Shown: positions 12,875-25,420 of the stretch, in pieces
Numbering within the stretch: the stretch's first letter is position 1
Layout: every line of letters begins with the position of its first letter
NCBI GenBank assembly: GCA_029783825.1
Contig: JAREIK010018690.1
Span: 1 to 64,000 of the forward strand
Source of the DNA: Sapria himalayana
Lineage: Eukaryota; Streptophyta; Magnoliopsida; Malpighiales; Rafflesiaceae
DNA length: 64,000 nucleotides
Direction: 5' to 3'
Notes under the pieces: model-generated
Database searches by the model: none
Seen by the model: only the letters and a program-made list of their open reading frames with translations
What the model was told of the DNA's origin: nothing
Made by a program: the position numbers and the translations under genes

Positions 12875-13558
12875 TGGTCTATCTATTAATCTGCTAGTGT
12901 GTCTATCTATTTATCTATCTATCTATCAATCTATCTATCTACCAATCTATTAATAAGTCAATCAGTCTATCAGTCTATCTTTTTATCTATATATTTGTAT
13001 ACATATCTACTTATATATGTGTCTATGTGTATATCTAACTGTGTGTATATTTATCTTTCTACCTATATTTATATCTATATATCATTCTATCTGCCTATCT
13101 AACAACAATATATCTATCTATCTATCTATGTAACTACCTGTATATTTGTCAATCTTTTAATATGTTAATCTATGAATCTTAATATCTCTCTATATGTATA
13201 TCTATTTATTCGTGTATCTATTTGGCTATCTATCTCTTTGTCTATCTATTTATCTAAAAATATATCAATGTGTCAATCAATCTATCAATCTATTTGTCTA
13301 TATATTTATGTGTCTATTTGTCTATGTGTCTATCTATGTATTGATATATCTAACTATCTTTCAATCTATCTATGTGTCAATATTTCTATCTATCTATCTA
13401 GCCAACTCTCTATTTATTTGTCTATCTATTTATCTATCTAATTGTCTATCTATCTATCTATCTATCTATATTTCTATCTATCTATCTATATGTCTGTCTA
13501 TCTATCTATCTATTTATATGTTTATCTATCTATCTATCTAACTTTCTATCTATGAGTA

Positions 13559-13611
<53 letters not shown>

Positions 13612-16157
13612 GTCTAACTTTCTATTTGTCTATTTGTCAATCTTTTAATATGTTAATATATTGATCTTACTATCTCTCTATATGTATATCTATTTATTCG
13701 TGTATATATTTGGCAATCTATCATTTTGTCTATCTATTTATCTAAAAATATATCAATCTGTCAATATATCTATCAATCTATTTGTCTATATATTTATGTG
13801 TATATTTGTCTATGTGTCTATCTATGTATCGATATATCTATCTATCTTTCAATCTGTCTATGTGTCAATATTTCTATCTATCTAGCCGACTTTCTATTTA
13901 TTTGTCTATCTATTTATCTATCTAATTGTCTATCTACCTATCTGTCTATGTATCTATATTTCTATCTATCAATCTATATGTCTATCTATATATCTGTTTA
14001 TATGTTTATCTATCTATCTATCTAACTTTCTATAGTGTATATATATATATATTTATATCAGTCTAACTTTCTATTTGTCTATTTGTCTAACTATATATTT
14101 GTCTATCTATCTATCTATATATCTCTCTTTATTCATATCTATCTTTCTATCTTACTATCTATTTGTCTTATATCTACATATCTATTTGTCTATCTATCTA
14201 TGTGTTTATTTGTCTATCTATCGATCGATCTATCTATCTATCTATTTTTCTATCTATCTGCCTATCTATCTATCTATCTATCTGTTTATCTGTTTATCTT
14301 TCTATCTGTTTATCTTTCTATCTGTTTATCTATCTATCTTTTTATCTATTTATCAATCATTCTATATACCTATCTACTTATCTATTTTCCTATCTGTCTA
14401 TTTATCTTTGGGTTTACTATTTATGCATATATCTGTCTATCTATTTTTCTTTCTATACATCTATTTATCTATATATCTATCTATCTGCTTATCTATCTAT
14501 CTATTTGTCTATGTGTATATCAATCTATATCTCTACTTGTATTCATTTCTACCTATGTATCTATCTATCTATTTGTCCATCATTCAAACTATCAATATGT
14601 TTATCTGTCTATTTGTCTATCTATTTATTCATTTTTCTATCTATTTTTTGGCATGTCTATCTATTTGTCTATTTGTCTATCTATCTAATTGTTTATCTAT
14701 CAATCTGTCAACCTATCAATCTATAAAACTATTAGTATGTCTATCAATATTTCTATCTATCTGTCTATTTATTATCTATCTCTTCATCTATCTATCTTTC
14801 TATCTATGTTTCTATATTATTATCTATCTAACTTTCAATTTATCTATCTATCTAACTATATATTTGTCTATATGTCTATTAGTCTATCTTTCTATCTTTC
14901 TTTCTATCTCCCTGTCTATATGTCAATCTATTTCTCTAACATTTTAACTATCTTACTACATATATACCTATCTATTTGTCTATTTGTCTATGTTTTTATC
15001 TATCTATCTATCTTTCTATATATCTATCTATCTATTGGTTTATGTGTCTATCTATTTATCTATCTGTCTATCTATCTAGTTATTTATTTATATATTTGTC
15101 TATTTATTTATCTATCGATGTGTCAATCTTCCTATCCATTTGTATTTTAATCTTTCTATCTATCTATTTATCTACCAATTAGTCTATTAGTCTATCTGTA
15201 TATTTGTCTATCTATATATCTGTAAATCTATCTATCTATTAATCTATCTATCTGTAAATATATGAATCTATCAATCTATCAATCTATCAATCTATCAATC
15301 TGCCTATCTGTTTATCTATCAATTTTTCTATATATCTACCTATATATGTGTCTATCTCTTTTTTAGAACTATGTGTGCATATATCTATCTATATATCTTT
15401 CTATCTAAGTATCTTTCTCTCTATCTAAATTAATATCTCTCTATCTTTCTTTCTTACTTTTTATCTATTTATCTGTCTATCTATCTACATATCTATCTGT
15501 CAATCTAATAATATGTAAATATATAAATCTTTCTGTCTATCTATTTGTTTATCTATCTATCTATTTATATTTCTATCTATTGATCTATTTGTTTAACTAT
15601 CTATCTATGTTTTTGTCTATCATTCTTTTAGTCTATCTATCTATCACTCTATCAATCTATCAATCAATCTATCTCTCTATATGTCTTTATATCTATCTAT
15701 CTAACAATCTATGTTTCTACAGATCTATTTATATATTTATATATCTTTCTATTTTCCTATGTGTCTATGTTTCTATATATCTATTAAGTTGTCTATCCAT
15801 CTTTTTATCTTTCTATCTATATGTCAATCAATCAATTAATCAATCTATCTATCTGTCAATCTCTCTATCTTTTTATTTGGCTACATGTCTATATATCAAT
15901 CTATAAATATGTCAATCCATCAATATGTCAATTTCTCAATCTACCTATCTTTCTTTCTGTCTATCTATTTATCTATCTATCTCTCTATATATTTATCAAT
16001 CTTTATCCCTATCTGTGTATTTATCTATCTATTTATTTGTCAATATGTCAATATGTCTATTTATCTATCTCTCTATCTATCTTTATGTAAATCTATTTAT
16101 CTTTCTATCTATTATATTTTTTATTTATTTTTTATCTATCTATATATCAGTCTATAT
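10457..16157 (+). repeat. TCTA tetranucleotide array 1 (5.7 kb, degenerate)
   Basis: A continuous array of TCTA with frequent variants (TCTG, TTTG, TCAA, ATAT). Because TCTATCTATCTA has no stop in any plus-strand frame, it yields long false ORFs of S-I-Y-L repeats. It starts at a CACTA 3' terminus and ends one base before another CACTA terminus. Short TG and TA runs occur near 13560-13610. Confidence 0.95.
13144..14090 (+). repeat. Higher-order tandem duplication inside TCTA array 1
   Basis: A segment beginning ATTTGTCAATCTTTTAATATG at 13144 recurs at 13632 (offset 488). Both copies carry the same succession of non-TCTA variants (TATTCGTGTAT, TTTGGC, AAAAATATATCAAT) and end with a TG/TA run and TCTAACTTTCTATTTG. 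This shows segmental duplication on top of simple slippage. Confidence 0.85.
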
Positions 16158-16498
16158 ACTACAAGAAAAATCCGATATAGCTAGGGACAATTCCCTAGCT
16201 AAATGAGCATTTTCATCACTAAATGGGATATAACGACGGATTAACGATGGATTAATGATGTATTGGTTTCTTATCTAAAGTGCTCGTTGCTAAATTTAGT
16301 GAGTGAAATTGTCACTAGCTAAAAATTTGGCCACGAAAAAATCCCTAATTAAAAAAATAAATTCTCTCTAAATTAGCAAGCTAATTGAGATTTTCCGTTG
16401 CTAAATCGATATAATGACAGAAGCTTTCCCAAGCTAAAGTGCTCAACGCTAAATATTAGTGGCGGAAATAATTCATAGCTAAATATCTAGAATAATTT
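16158..16498 (-). mobile_element. CACTA terminus and subterminal repeats (element extends right)
   Basis: ACTACAAGAAAAATC at 16158 is a CACTA terminal inverted repeat with its first base changed to T. It is followed by subterminal words CTAGGGACAATTCCCTAGCT and TCACTAAATGGGATATAACG, inverted relative to those before 5186. Array 1 ends immediately to the left. Confidence 0.9.
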
Positions 16499-16727
16499 CT
16501 GTCGTTGCCGCTACTGCCGCTGTTGCCGCTGCTGTCACTGTTGCCACTGCTGCTGCTACTGCCATTGCTGCTGTTGCTGCCGCCACCACCGCTGCCCCTG
16601 CTACGGCTGCTATGCTGCTGCCCCTGTTGCCGCCGTTGCGCTGCTGCCATTGTTGCCGCCATAGCCGTCGCTGCCACTGCTGCCGCTACTACCACTACTG
16701 CTGCTGCTACTACTGCCGACAATAAAA
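16499..16727. repeat. Inverted trinucleotide-rich block
   Basis: GTTGCCGCTACTGCC-type triplets, the reverse complement of the blocks at 1337-4093, sit next to subterminal repeats as in the third tandem unit. Open frames on both strands (poly Leu/Pro/Ala or Ser/Gly) are low-complexity artefacts. Confidence 0.85.
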
Positions 16728-17200
16728 GTATGGTTGGTGATGATGCTCGACTGATGAATTTGAGATTGAGCAAGTTGTTGATGAGGCGGAGAGCTGCTTC
16801 TCCCAAAATAGGACCCAAAATTCCTCCTCAACCAGAATTACACGACATTACACGAGCATCATCGTCATCATCATTCTAAGACCTGGTACAATTAGAACCA
16901 ATCATTACAGAATCTAGAGAAAAAAAACTTATTTATTCATATGTTCGCTTTGTACCAAGTGATAATTGCATATGAATACATTACTAAGATTTTAAGACCA
17001 ACCTCTATCTGCCTGGCTGGCTTAGACCAGAAATATCTTTTTAAAGCTTTAGGAAAAGTCTAATATCCATTACTTTTATTGCCTACATCAGTAAGCAATG
17101 CACGATAATGTTCGGACCAGCCCGAACAATTATTTATTCAAAAGTATGTTTGTGTGTAAATAGGTGTGCACGTCTAATAATATATACATGTCTACAAATA
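16728..17200. other. Unrecognised sequence between repeat blocks
   Basis: An open frame on the plus strand continues out of the triplet block to 16879 (contains KIGPKIPPQPELHD). It may be another captured fragment, but I do not recognise it. The rest is AT-rich without a visible gene. Confidence 0.3.
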
Positions 17201-17229
17201 AATATATGCACCTACTTATGTATATATCG

Positions 17230-17340
17230 ATATATAAGTACGTATATACCATAGTATAAAAGTACGTATATACTGAGTATATATGTATATACTCAGTATA
17301 TACGTACTTTTATACTATAGTATATACGTACTTATATACT
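17230..17340. repeat. Near-perfect palindrome, arms about 50 bp
   Basis: The left arm contains ATAGTATAAAAGTACGTATA and TACTGAGTATAT. The right arm contains the exact reverse complement, and the centre lies near 17283-17290. Only one or two mismatches were seen across the arms. It is the best-preserved member of the GTATATAC block family. Confidence 0.85.
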
Positions 17341-17541
17341 TAGTATATATTTACATTTATACCAAGTATATATGTATGTATATATTGTAATATTATATGT
17401 ATGTATATAAGATATATAGCATTAGATGACACACACACTTGTACATTAATGCAAATACACATACCATCAAAGAAAACAGAAGAAAATAATACAAGATTTT
17501 TAAAACACGCATATAGGTCTCTCAGGCATGGTCAGCATTTC

Positions 17542-17592
17542 TCATTCTTTTTCTTCTGGTACTCCACGCAGATATAGAATATTGTTACACCT
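17542..17592 (-). pseudogene. Captured SmF last exon, copy 3
   Basis: The minus strand encodes CNNILYLRGVPEEKE followed by TGA, closely matching the C-terminal exon of SmF. It is preceded by an AG-GT-containing acceptor region, and its flanks match those of copy 2 near 42.95 kb (GAGAGACCTATATG downstream). The earlier SmF exons were not found to the right. It reads toward the terminus at 16158. Confidence 0.8.
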
Positions 17593-17759
17593 ACACATGG
17601 AGCATAACATACTACATTTACAAACAAATAATTGATAACACGCAGTCATAGATTTGAACTATGATGAAACATATTTGCACAGAATAAGAATGTAAAGAAC
17701 AAACATGTGTTTGTGTGGAATTAATTATTTGGCTCATCTCATAGCTTTATAAGCTAATG

Positions 17760-18110
17760 TGCTGTTCACAGCACCATAGAGGACCATCCAAGGCTTTTAC
17801 ATACCTATAATATGCTAAAACTCTACCCAACAAATTCAGGGACACATAAACATATAACATATATATATAAACAGTTATTATAGAAATGAACAAACACAAA
17901 TTAAAGTTAATTGTCATACAGCATAACAAAAATCTAAAAGATGTCTAGCAATGATGTTTAGAGATAAAGAGAGTATAAAAATGAAATATTTTAGGAATAA
18001 TAAAGATAATATATGCTAGTTCTCGTTTGATAAAGCTGAAATTGGTAAATATGGGACCCATGCATTGGAATTAAATAATATATAATTTCTACTATAAAAA
18101 CCTATCAAAT
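17760..18110 (-). repeat. Inverted copy of tandem-unit leader
   Basis: Contains the complement of the leader seen at 1040-1330 and at 2412 and 3284 (TTTTAGCATATTATAGGTAT-like, AACTTTAATTTGTGTTTGTT, GGGACCCATGCATTGG). This links the 16158 element to the one ending at 5186. Confidence 0.75.
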
Positions 18111-18289
18111 ATTACATCTTTTTTCATACATAAGTTCATATATGAGCCTAAGGCCCAAAGGCTCAGATTAGGTAAAAGTACGACCCTAATTTGTATTATA
18201 CCATATATGAGCCCCACCAACGGACACTCTCATGCTATGTGCTTACATATTTTTGATATTATATCTTTTGCCATTTAATTTCAAGTTAG
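18111..18289. other. Short spacer without recognised gene
   Basis: Nothing supported beyond AT-rich unique-looking sequence with a few GC-richer words. Confidence 0.4.
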
Positions 18290-19990
18290 TGCAACGAATT
18301 AGTATTATCCCATATATAATTATATGTTATAATACATATAGTAAATGTAGTTATAAATAGTTAAATATAGTTAAACATATAGTTATATATTGATATATCC
18401 ATACAAGTAATTATAAGTAGATATACATAAATGTATACAAAGTTATAAACAATTATATAGATTTACATATATCTATACATAATTAAAAATAAATTATATT
18501 TATTTATATTGAGTTTTTTATAGATATACAAATATTTATATATAGATATACACACATAGTTAAACATTATGTTGTATGTTTTTATACATATAATTATAAA
18601 TATAGTTCATGTTGTTATACATATAGTTATACAGATAGTTAAACTTATATTTATACATGTATGTATATATGTTTTTTCATATAATTTCATATATTTATAC
18701 ATATAGTTATGTATAGGTATGGATATACTAAAATACATTTGTTATACTAATATATAAAAATGTATATTAAATATATGTTGTTAATTATATTTTTAAATAT
18801 AGTTATGTATACTATTTTTATAGTTATACATATAGTAAGATATAATTATTTATAGTTATATGTTATTATAGGTATAATATATAGAGTTATAAAAATTATT
18901 TATCGGTAAACATTTAGTTATATTTATATACATACTTACATACATATGTACGTATGTATATATATATTCATACGAGTAGTTATATTTAGTTATACATAAA
19001 TATATACAATGTTATAAATAAATATATAGATTTACATATATGTATAAATATATGTATATATTGTTAAAAATATAGTTATATATAATTATATAAAGTTTTA
19101 TTTAGTTTTACAAATATTTATATATAGTTATACACATATAATTAAACATATTGTTATATGTTGTTAAACATGTAATTATAAATATAGTTACATGTGGTTA
19201 TACATATAGTTACACAAATAGTTATACTTATATTTATACATGTAGGTATATATATTTATTCATATAATATTATATATTTATACATATAGTTATGTATAGG
19301 TATAGATAAAGTAAAATACATTTTTATATACTAATATATACAAATGTATATTAAATATAAGTTGTAAATTATATTTTTAAATATAGTTATGCATAAAGCT
19401 TCTTATAGTTATACATATAATAAGATACAATTATTTATAGTTTTATTTTATTATACATATAGTATATATAGCTATAAATATTTTTATATAGTTAACATAT
19501 AGTTATATATAACTATATTCATACAAAATGTTATACATAAATATATAAAGTTATAAATAAATATATAGATTTACAAATATGTATACATAGTTACTAATAT
19601 AGTTATATTTAATTATATAAAGTTTTATCTAGTTATACAAATATTTATATATAGTTATACAAATATTTATATATAGTTAAACACATATAGTTAAACATAA
19701 TGTTGTATGTATGTAATTATAAATATAGTACATGTGGATATACATTTAGTTACACATATAGTTATACATATATTTATACATGTTGGTATATATATTTTAT
19801 ATTTTTTTATATATTTTTATATATGTATATATATAGTTATCTATAGGTATATATATGATAAAATACATTTTTATATACTAATATATAAAAATGTATATTA
19901 AATATATGTTGTTACTTATATTTTTAAATATAGTTATGTATAATATTTTAGAGTTATGCATATAGTCAAAGGAAATTAGTTATAGTTATA
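18290..19990. repeat. AT-rich satellite, about 550 bp period, second array
   Basis: Same family as 5187-7900. The TATACATATAGTT...TATGTATAGGTAT...GATA segment recurs near 18605, 19186 and 19728. It is interrupted by the ARF fragment, and further copies appear at 20520-20760 and 21830-22010. Confidence 0.8.
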
Positions 19991-20243
19991 TGTTCTTATA
20001 CCTTTGGAATCCAATTACAAAAGACACAAAACTGAAAAAAATATTCAGCTTACAACAGATCTGAACAAAGTAAATGCGGTCTTGTATTTTAGGCATGCAA
20101 TATATAAATATAAATACAATTTGAAACCCCCTAGAAATAGATGATGACATCAACATAACTTAACTAAACTCAAGCAAAATAGGCAAAGATTAGATCCACA
20201 TCCAGATATGTCAACAAAGTGTGCCTCATCCTGCTAAATTTGT

Positions 20244-20462
20244 TTATGACTTGCTGACAATGTAATTGGAAAGCCAGTCAAGACCCTCGTAGAGGCCCTC
20301 GCCAAAGGTAACACAGGTACACTGAATGTGCCAATGGTGTTGGAGAAGAGAGTGAAGTACTAGCTTGTCAGAAATTTCATCTACTTTATCGCATTGGGAA
20401 GATCTACCTTATTGGTAAACACCAGCAAAACTGCATCTCAAATCTTTTCTTCAGAGATCTGA
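20244..20462 (-). pseudogene. Captured ARF small GTPase 3' exon
   Basis: ADP-ribosylation factors are small GTPases that recruit vesicle coats at the Golgi. The minus strand encodes the C-terminal third: [16 protein letters not shown] (the N/TKxD guanine-specificity motif, usually NKQD), then [10 protein letters not shown], then [20 protein letters not shown] followed by TAA at 20246-20244. The right boundary is an acceptor-like TCATCAG, so one exon was captured with its intron edge. Stop codons and substitutions in the middle (for example near the Ala-Ile-Lys-stop segment) indicate a pseudogene. About 240 bp to the left is probably 3' UTR. It reads toward the terminus at 16158. Confidence 0.85.
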
Positions 20463-20760
20463 TGAGAGAAAGAAATAGAATCAATTAACCTTAAGAGATG
20501 GTCTCCAGAGAGGGAGTACAACTTCTATATGTTTTTAAAATATATTATATATAATTAAAAATAGAGTTATATATAGTTAAACATATAATTATATATAGAT
20601 ATATTCATACAAGTAGTTATAAGTAGTTATACACAAATATATACAAAGTTATAAATAAATATAAAGATTTAAATATATAAATACATATATGTATACATAG
20701 ATTCAAATATAGTTATATTTAATTATATAGAGTATTACATAGTATTACATAGTTACATAG

Positions 20761-20799
<39 letters not shown>

Positions 20800-22029
20800 T
20801 TATACCTCCATATACGTCACTATACATTATATATCAACATACACAATTTTGTAATTTTGTATATATTTACTTATGTATCTACATTTTCAAAGTAGTGTTT
20901 ATATACTTGTATGTATGGATGTACTACTGTACACCCAGACAAACACACACATATACCTATATACAAAATATATTTTTAAAGTTACACATGACACTATTAT
21001 ATATATATGTTTGTGTGTGTGTTTGTATGTGTGTGTGTTTAAATGTATTTAAAATTTTTTGATTTTGAAAATTTAATTAAAATAAAATATTTATATATTG
21101 TACACAATTTATAAAATATTGTAATTTCTTTATATTTAAAACAAATATTTGTGTGTGCGTGTGTAAGTGGGTGTTTATGTGTGTGTGTGTGTGTGATATA
21201 TATTAATGCATATAATAAAATTATGAATTAAATATATGAGCTTCTATTTTATTCAAATAGTAGTTTATTTTAATATTTATATTAAAATAACTATCATTAT
21301 ACTCATATAAATAAATGAAGTTGACATATTTGTAAATTATTTTAATTTTACAATTATGTTAAAAATGAAAATATAGTTCATAAATAGATAATACAATTTT
21401 ACTTTTTCTATATAATTTTTTTATTAAAATATTAATGTCTATGATAAATTTTATTTTGTAAAAAAATTTTATTTTTAAAGTTTTATCTTTGTAAATTGAA
21501 AGTTTATCACATATATATTTTAGAAATTTTTTATAATATTTATTACACAAATATATTATTATTTGTTTTGAAATTTACAAAATAAATTTTAACAAATGAA
21601 CATTTTATTATAAATCAATTTTAGTTAAATGATATTTAGTGAAACAAAAATACAAACCTAAAAACATATTAAATCATAATGATTTATAAAAACATATAAA
21701 AATACAATAAAAACACATTTAAGGTTGAAATTTTAAATTTAAGTTCCTAAAATACATGAAAAAATGATAAAGATTTATTCAATGTCCAAAAAACATGTAT
21801 GAATGAGATGAATGATATGAATGGATATTAAGTTTCCAAAGCATGTAGTTATAAATGTTGTAGATGTAGTTATATTTAGTTTTTCATGTAATTATATATA
21901 TTTAGACATATGGCTATGTATAGGTATTGATGTAAATAATACATTTATATATAGTAATATGTTGATATACATATTGGTAAATACATTTATATTATATATA
22001 TATATATATATGTATGTATATTAAATATG
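20463..22029. other. AT-rich DNA with satellite remnants and dinucleotide runs
   Basis: Holds satellite fragments (20520-20760, 21830-22010), an AC run at about 20764-20798, TG runs near 21005-21040 and 21150-21195, and a TA run near 21993-22012. No gene is seen. The small minus ORF at 21359-21550 is AT-rich low complexity. Confidence 0.6.
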
Positions 22030-22160
22030 TTATATGTCTATCTATCTATATATCTATCTATCTATATATCTGAATATCTATCTAAGTGTCTATCTATCTA
22101 TTTGTTGACCTGCCAATTTATGTATCTTTTAATCTATCTTTATTTGTATCTATCTATATG

Positions 22161-22204
<44 letters not shown>

Positions 22205-25200
22205 CTAACTATTTATCTATATTTGTGTGTAACTATATATCTATTTATCTGTCTATCCATCTATCTATCTATTTGTATATCTATCTATCTCACTTTCTCT
22301 TTATCGATCTATTTATTAATTTATATATCTATTTATCTTTCTATCTATTAATTTGTCTATATGTCTATCTATCTATCTTTTTGTCTATCGATATATCTAT
22401 CTTTATTTCTATCTATCGATCTCTCTTTATCTATCTATCTATCTATCTACCTACCTACCTACCTATCTATCTCTCTATATGTTAATTTGTCCTTCAATCT
22501 ATTTATCTACCTAATTGTCTATCTTTCGATCTATCTATCTATCTATCTATCTATTTGTCAATCAATCTATTAGTGTATCTGTGTATCTATCAATATGTTT
22601 ATCTATTTATATGTATATTTATCTATCTGTCTATTTGTCTACCTATCAATCTATATATCTATCTATGTATCTAATGTCTATTTGTCTATCTATCATTAGT
22701 CTATCTATCTATCTATCTATCTATTTATATATATGTATATCTATCTATCTATATGGCATTCTATCTATATGTCTTTCTGTCTATCTGCATATCTATCTAT
22801 ATGTCTAGCTCACCATCTTTTAATCTCACTATCTTATGATTTATCTAACTATCTATCTATCTATTCATCTATATGTCAATTTATCTATCTATCTATCTAT
22901 TTTTTATATGTATATTTTTATATCTATTGAACCCTCTTTCTGTATATTTGTTATCTATCTATCTATCTATCTATCTAACTATTAATATATTTATACATCT
23001 ATCTAACTATCTATATGTCTATTTGTCTATTTATCTATATGTCAGTCTATGTATCTATCAATCTGTCTTTATTTGTATCTGTCTATCTATTTATCTGTCT
23101 ATTTGTCAATCTGTCTATATATTTATTTCTCTATCTCTCTTTCACACACTCTCTCTATCTGTCAATCTCTCTAACTATCAATCTATCTTTGTGTGTAATT
23201 CTTCTTTATTTATTTATCTGTCTATCCATCTATTTATCAACTTGTATATCTATCTATATCTATCTATCTAACTTACTTTCTCAGTTTATCTCTATCTCTT
23301 TATCCATCTATGTGTATATATCTATCTATCAATCAATCTGTCTATATATCTATCTTTTATCTATCTATTTATATATCTATCTATCTGTATATATATAGTT
23401 CTGTCTACTTTTATATTTGAATATCTATCACTTAGTCTATCTAAAAATCTTTCTATCTTTTTGTCTATTTATCTATTTATCTATATATCTATATATCAAT
23501 CTATTTATCTAATTATATACATTTCTATCTAAATATCTATCTATTAGTCTATCTAAAAATATTTCTATCTATTTTTCTATCTATCTATTTGTCTATCTAT
23601 CAATCAATCAATCTAATTATTTATCTATCTAGCAATCTACTTATCTATCTATGTATCTATCTCTCTACACATATCTTTATTTCATAATCTGTCGATCTTT
23701 CTAAATGAACATCTCTATATATGTCTATTTGTCTATCTATATATATGTCTATCGGTCTATCAATCTATATATCTATCTATCATACTTACAATATGTGTAT
23801 TTGTCTACTTCTCTATCTATCAAAATATCTATCTATCTGACTTGGTATCATTCTATATATATGTCTAACTATCTTTCTGTGTATCTATCTATTGTCTATC
23901 TATCTATCTATATGACTATTTATCTGTGTATACCTATATATCTATTTGATTATCTATCTTTTAATCTAGTTATCTATCTATCTATCTAACTATCAATATT
24001 TCTATGTATCTATCTATTTCTCAATGTGTCTATTTGTCTATTTGTCGATATGTTTATCTATCTATTTATCAATTTATTTATCAATATATTTGGTTATTAG
24101 TCTATCTGTTTATCTCTCTATATCAATCTCAATCTAACTATCTGTCTATATATCTATCTATCATTCTATCTATAAATATATTTATTTGTGTATATGTCTA
24201 TTATTCTCTAAATGTACCTATCTATTTGTCTATCTTTCTATAATTATATCTATAAATCTGTCTATTTGTCCATTTGTCAATTTATCAATTTCTCTATATA
24301 TCTATTTGTCTATCTATCATCTATCAATATTTTTATTTGTTTATCTTTATATCTATCTATCTATCTATGTATATATATCTATCTATCTTTCTATTTCTTT
24401 ATCTAACAAAATATCTACCTATCTACCTACCTATCTATCTATCTATTTCTCCTTCTAATCTATTGATCTATCTGAAACATCTTACAATCTTTATCTATCT
24501 GTCTGCCTATCTATCTATTGATCTATCTATCTGTCTATCTTTTTCTTTATCAATTAGTCTATCTATATATCTATCACTATCTATCTATATGTCTATTTAT
24601 CTATATGTCTATTTGTATATCTATCTATTTATCTATAGTCTATTTGTGTATATATCTATTAATCTCTATATTTGTATACATATCTATCTATCTATATCTG
24701 TATCTATCTATATGTCTTTCTGTCTATCTATCTATTTTTCTATATGTCTAGCTCTCCATTTTTCAATCAATCAATCTTTTGATATATATAACTATCTATT
24801 TGTTTATTTTTCTATATGTCTATCTATCTATTTGTCTATTTTTCTATCTTTTTTTTCTCTCTTTGTCTATATGTATATCTATCTAAATGTATATCTTTCT
24901 ATTTTTTTGTCTATGTATGTATATGTCAATATATATATATATATATATATATGTCTATCTTTCTATATATATGTTTTCTGTATGTATATATATATATATA
25001 TGTTTTGTCTATCTATATATATATGTTTTGTGTGTGTATATATATATATATCTAACTATCTATCTTTCTATCTTTCTATTTGTCTATCTATCAATCTATG
25101 TATCTATCAAACTATCTTTTATTTTATCTATCTATCTATCAGACTATTTGTCTTTTCTATTTATCTATCTATTTGTCTATATATAAATATATATAACTAT

Positions 25201-25389
25201 AATTATCTATCTATCTATTTGTCTATCGATCTATTTCTCTATCTAACTAAATATCTGTCAATTTATCTATCTGTCTATTTGTCTATGTGTTATCTATCTA
25301 TCTATCTTTTTTCTGTCGATCTATCTATCTGTATATGTTTTTATTTGACTATTTGTCAATCTATTTATCAGCCAAATTATCTATTTATC

Positions 25390-25420
<31 letters not shown>

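Noticed and set aside
10456..16206. Many long plus-strand ORFs of Ser-Ile-Tyr-Leu composition (also in 22027-29410 and 59470-60594)
   Set aside because: TCTA repeated three times is 12 bases without a plus-strand stop in any frame, so such ORFs are automatic. There is no start context, domain or codon bias.
17230..17340. Transcription terminator
   Set aside because: A long palindrome in plant repeat DNA does not indicate a bacterial-type terminator, and no gene precedes it.
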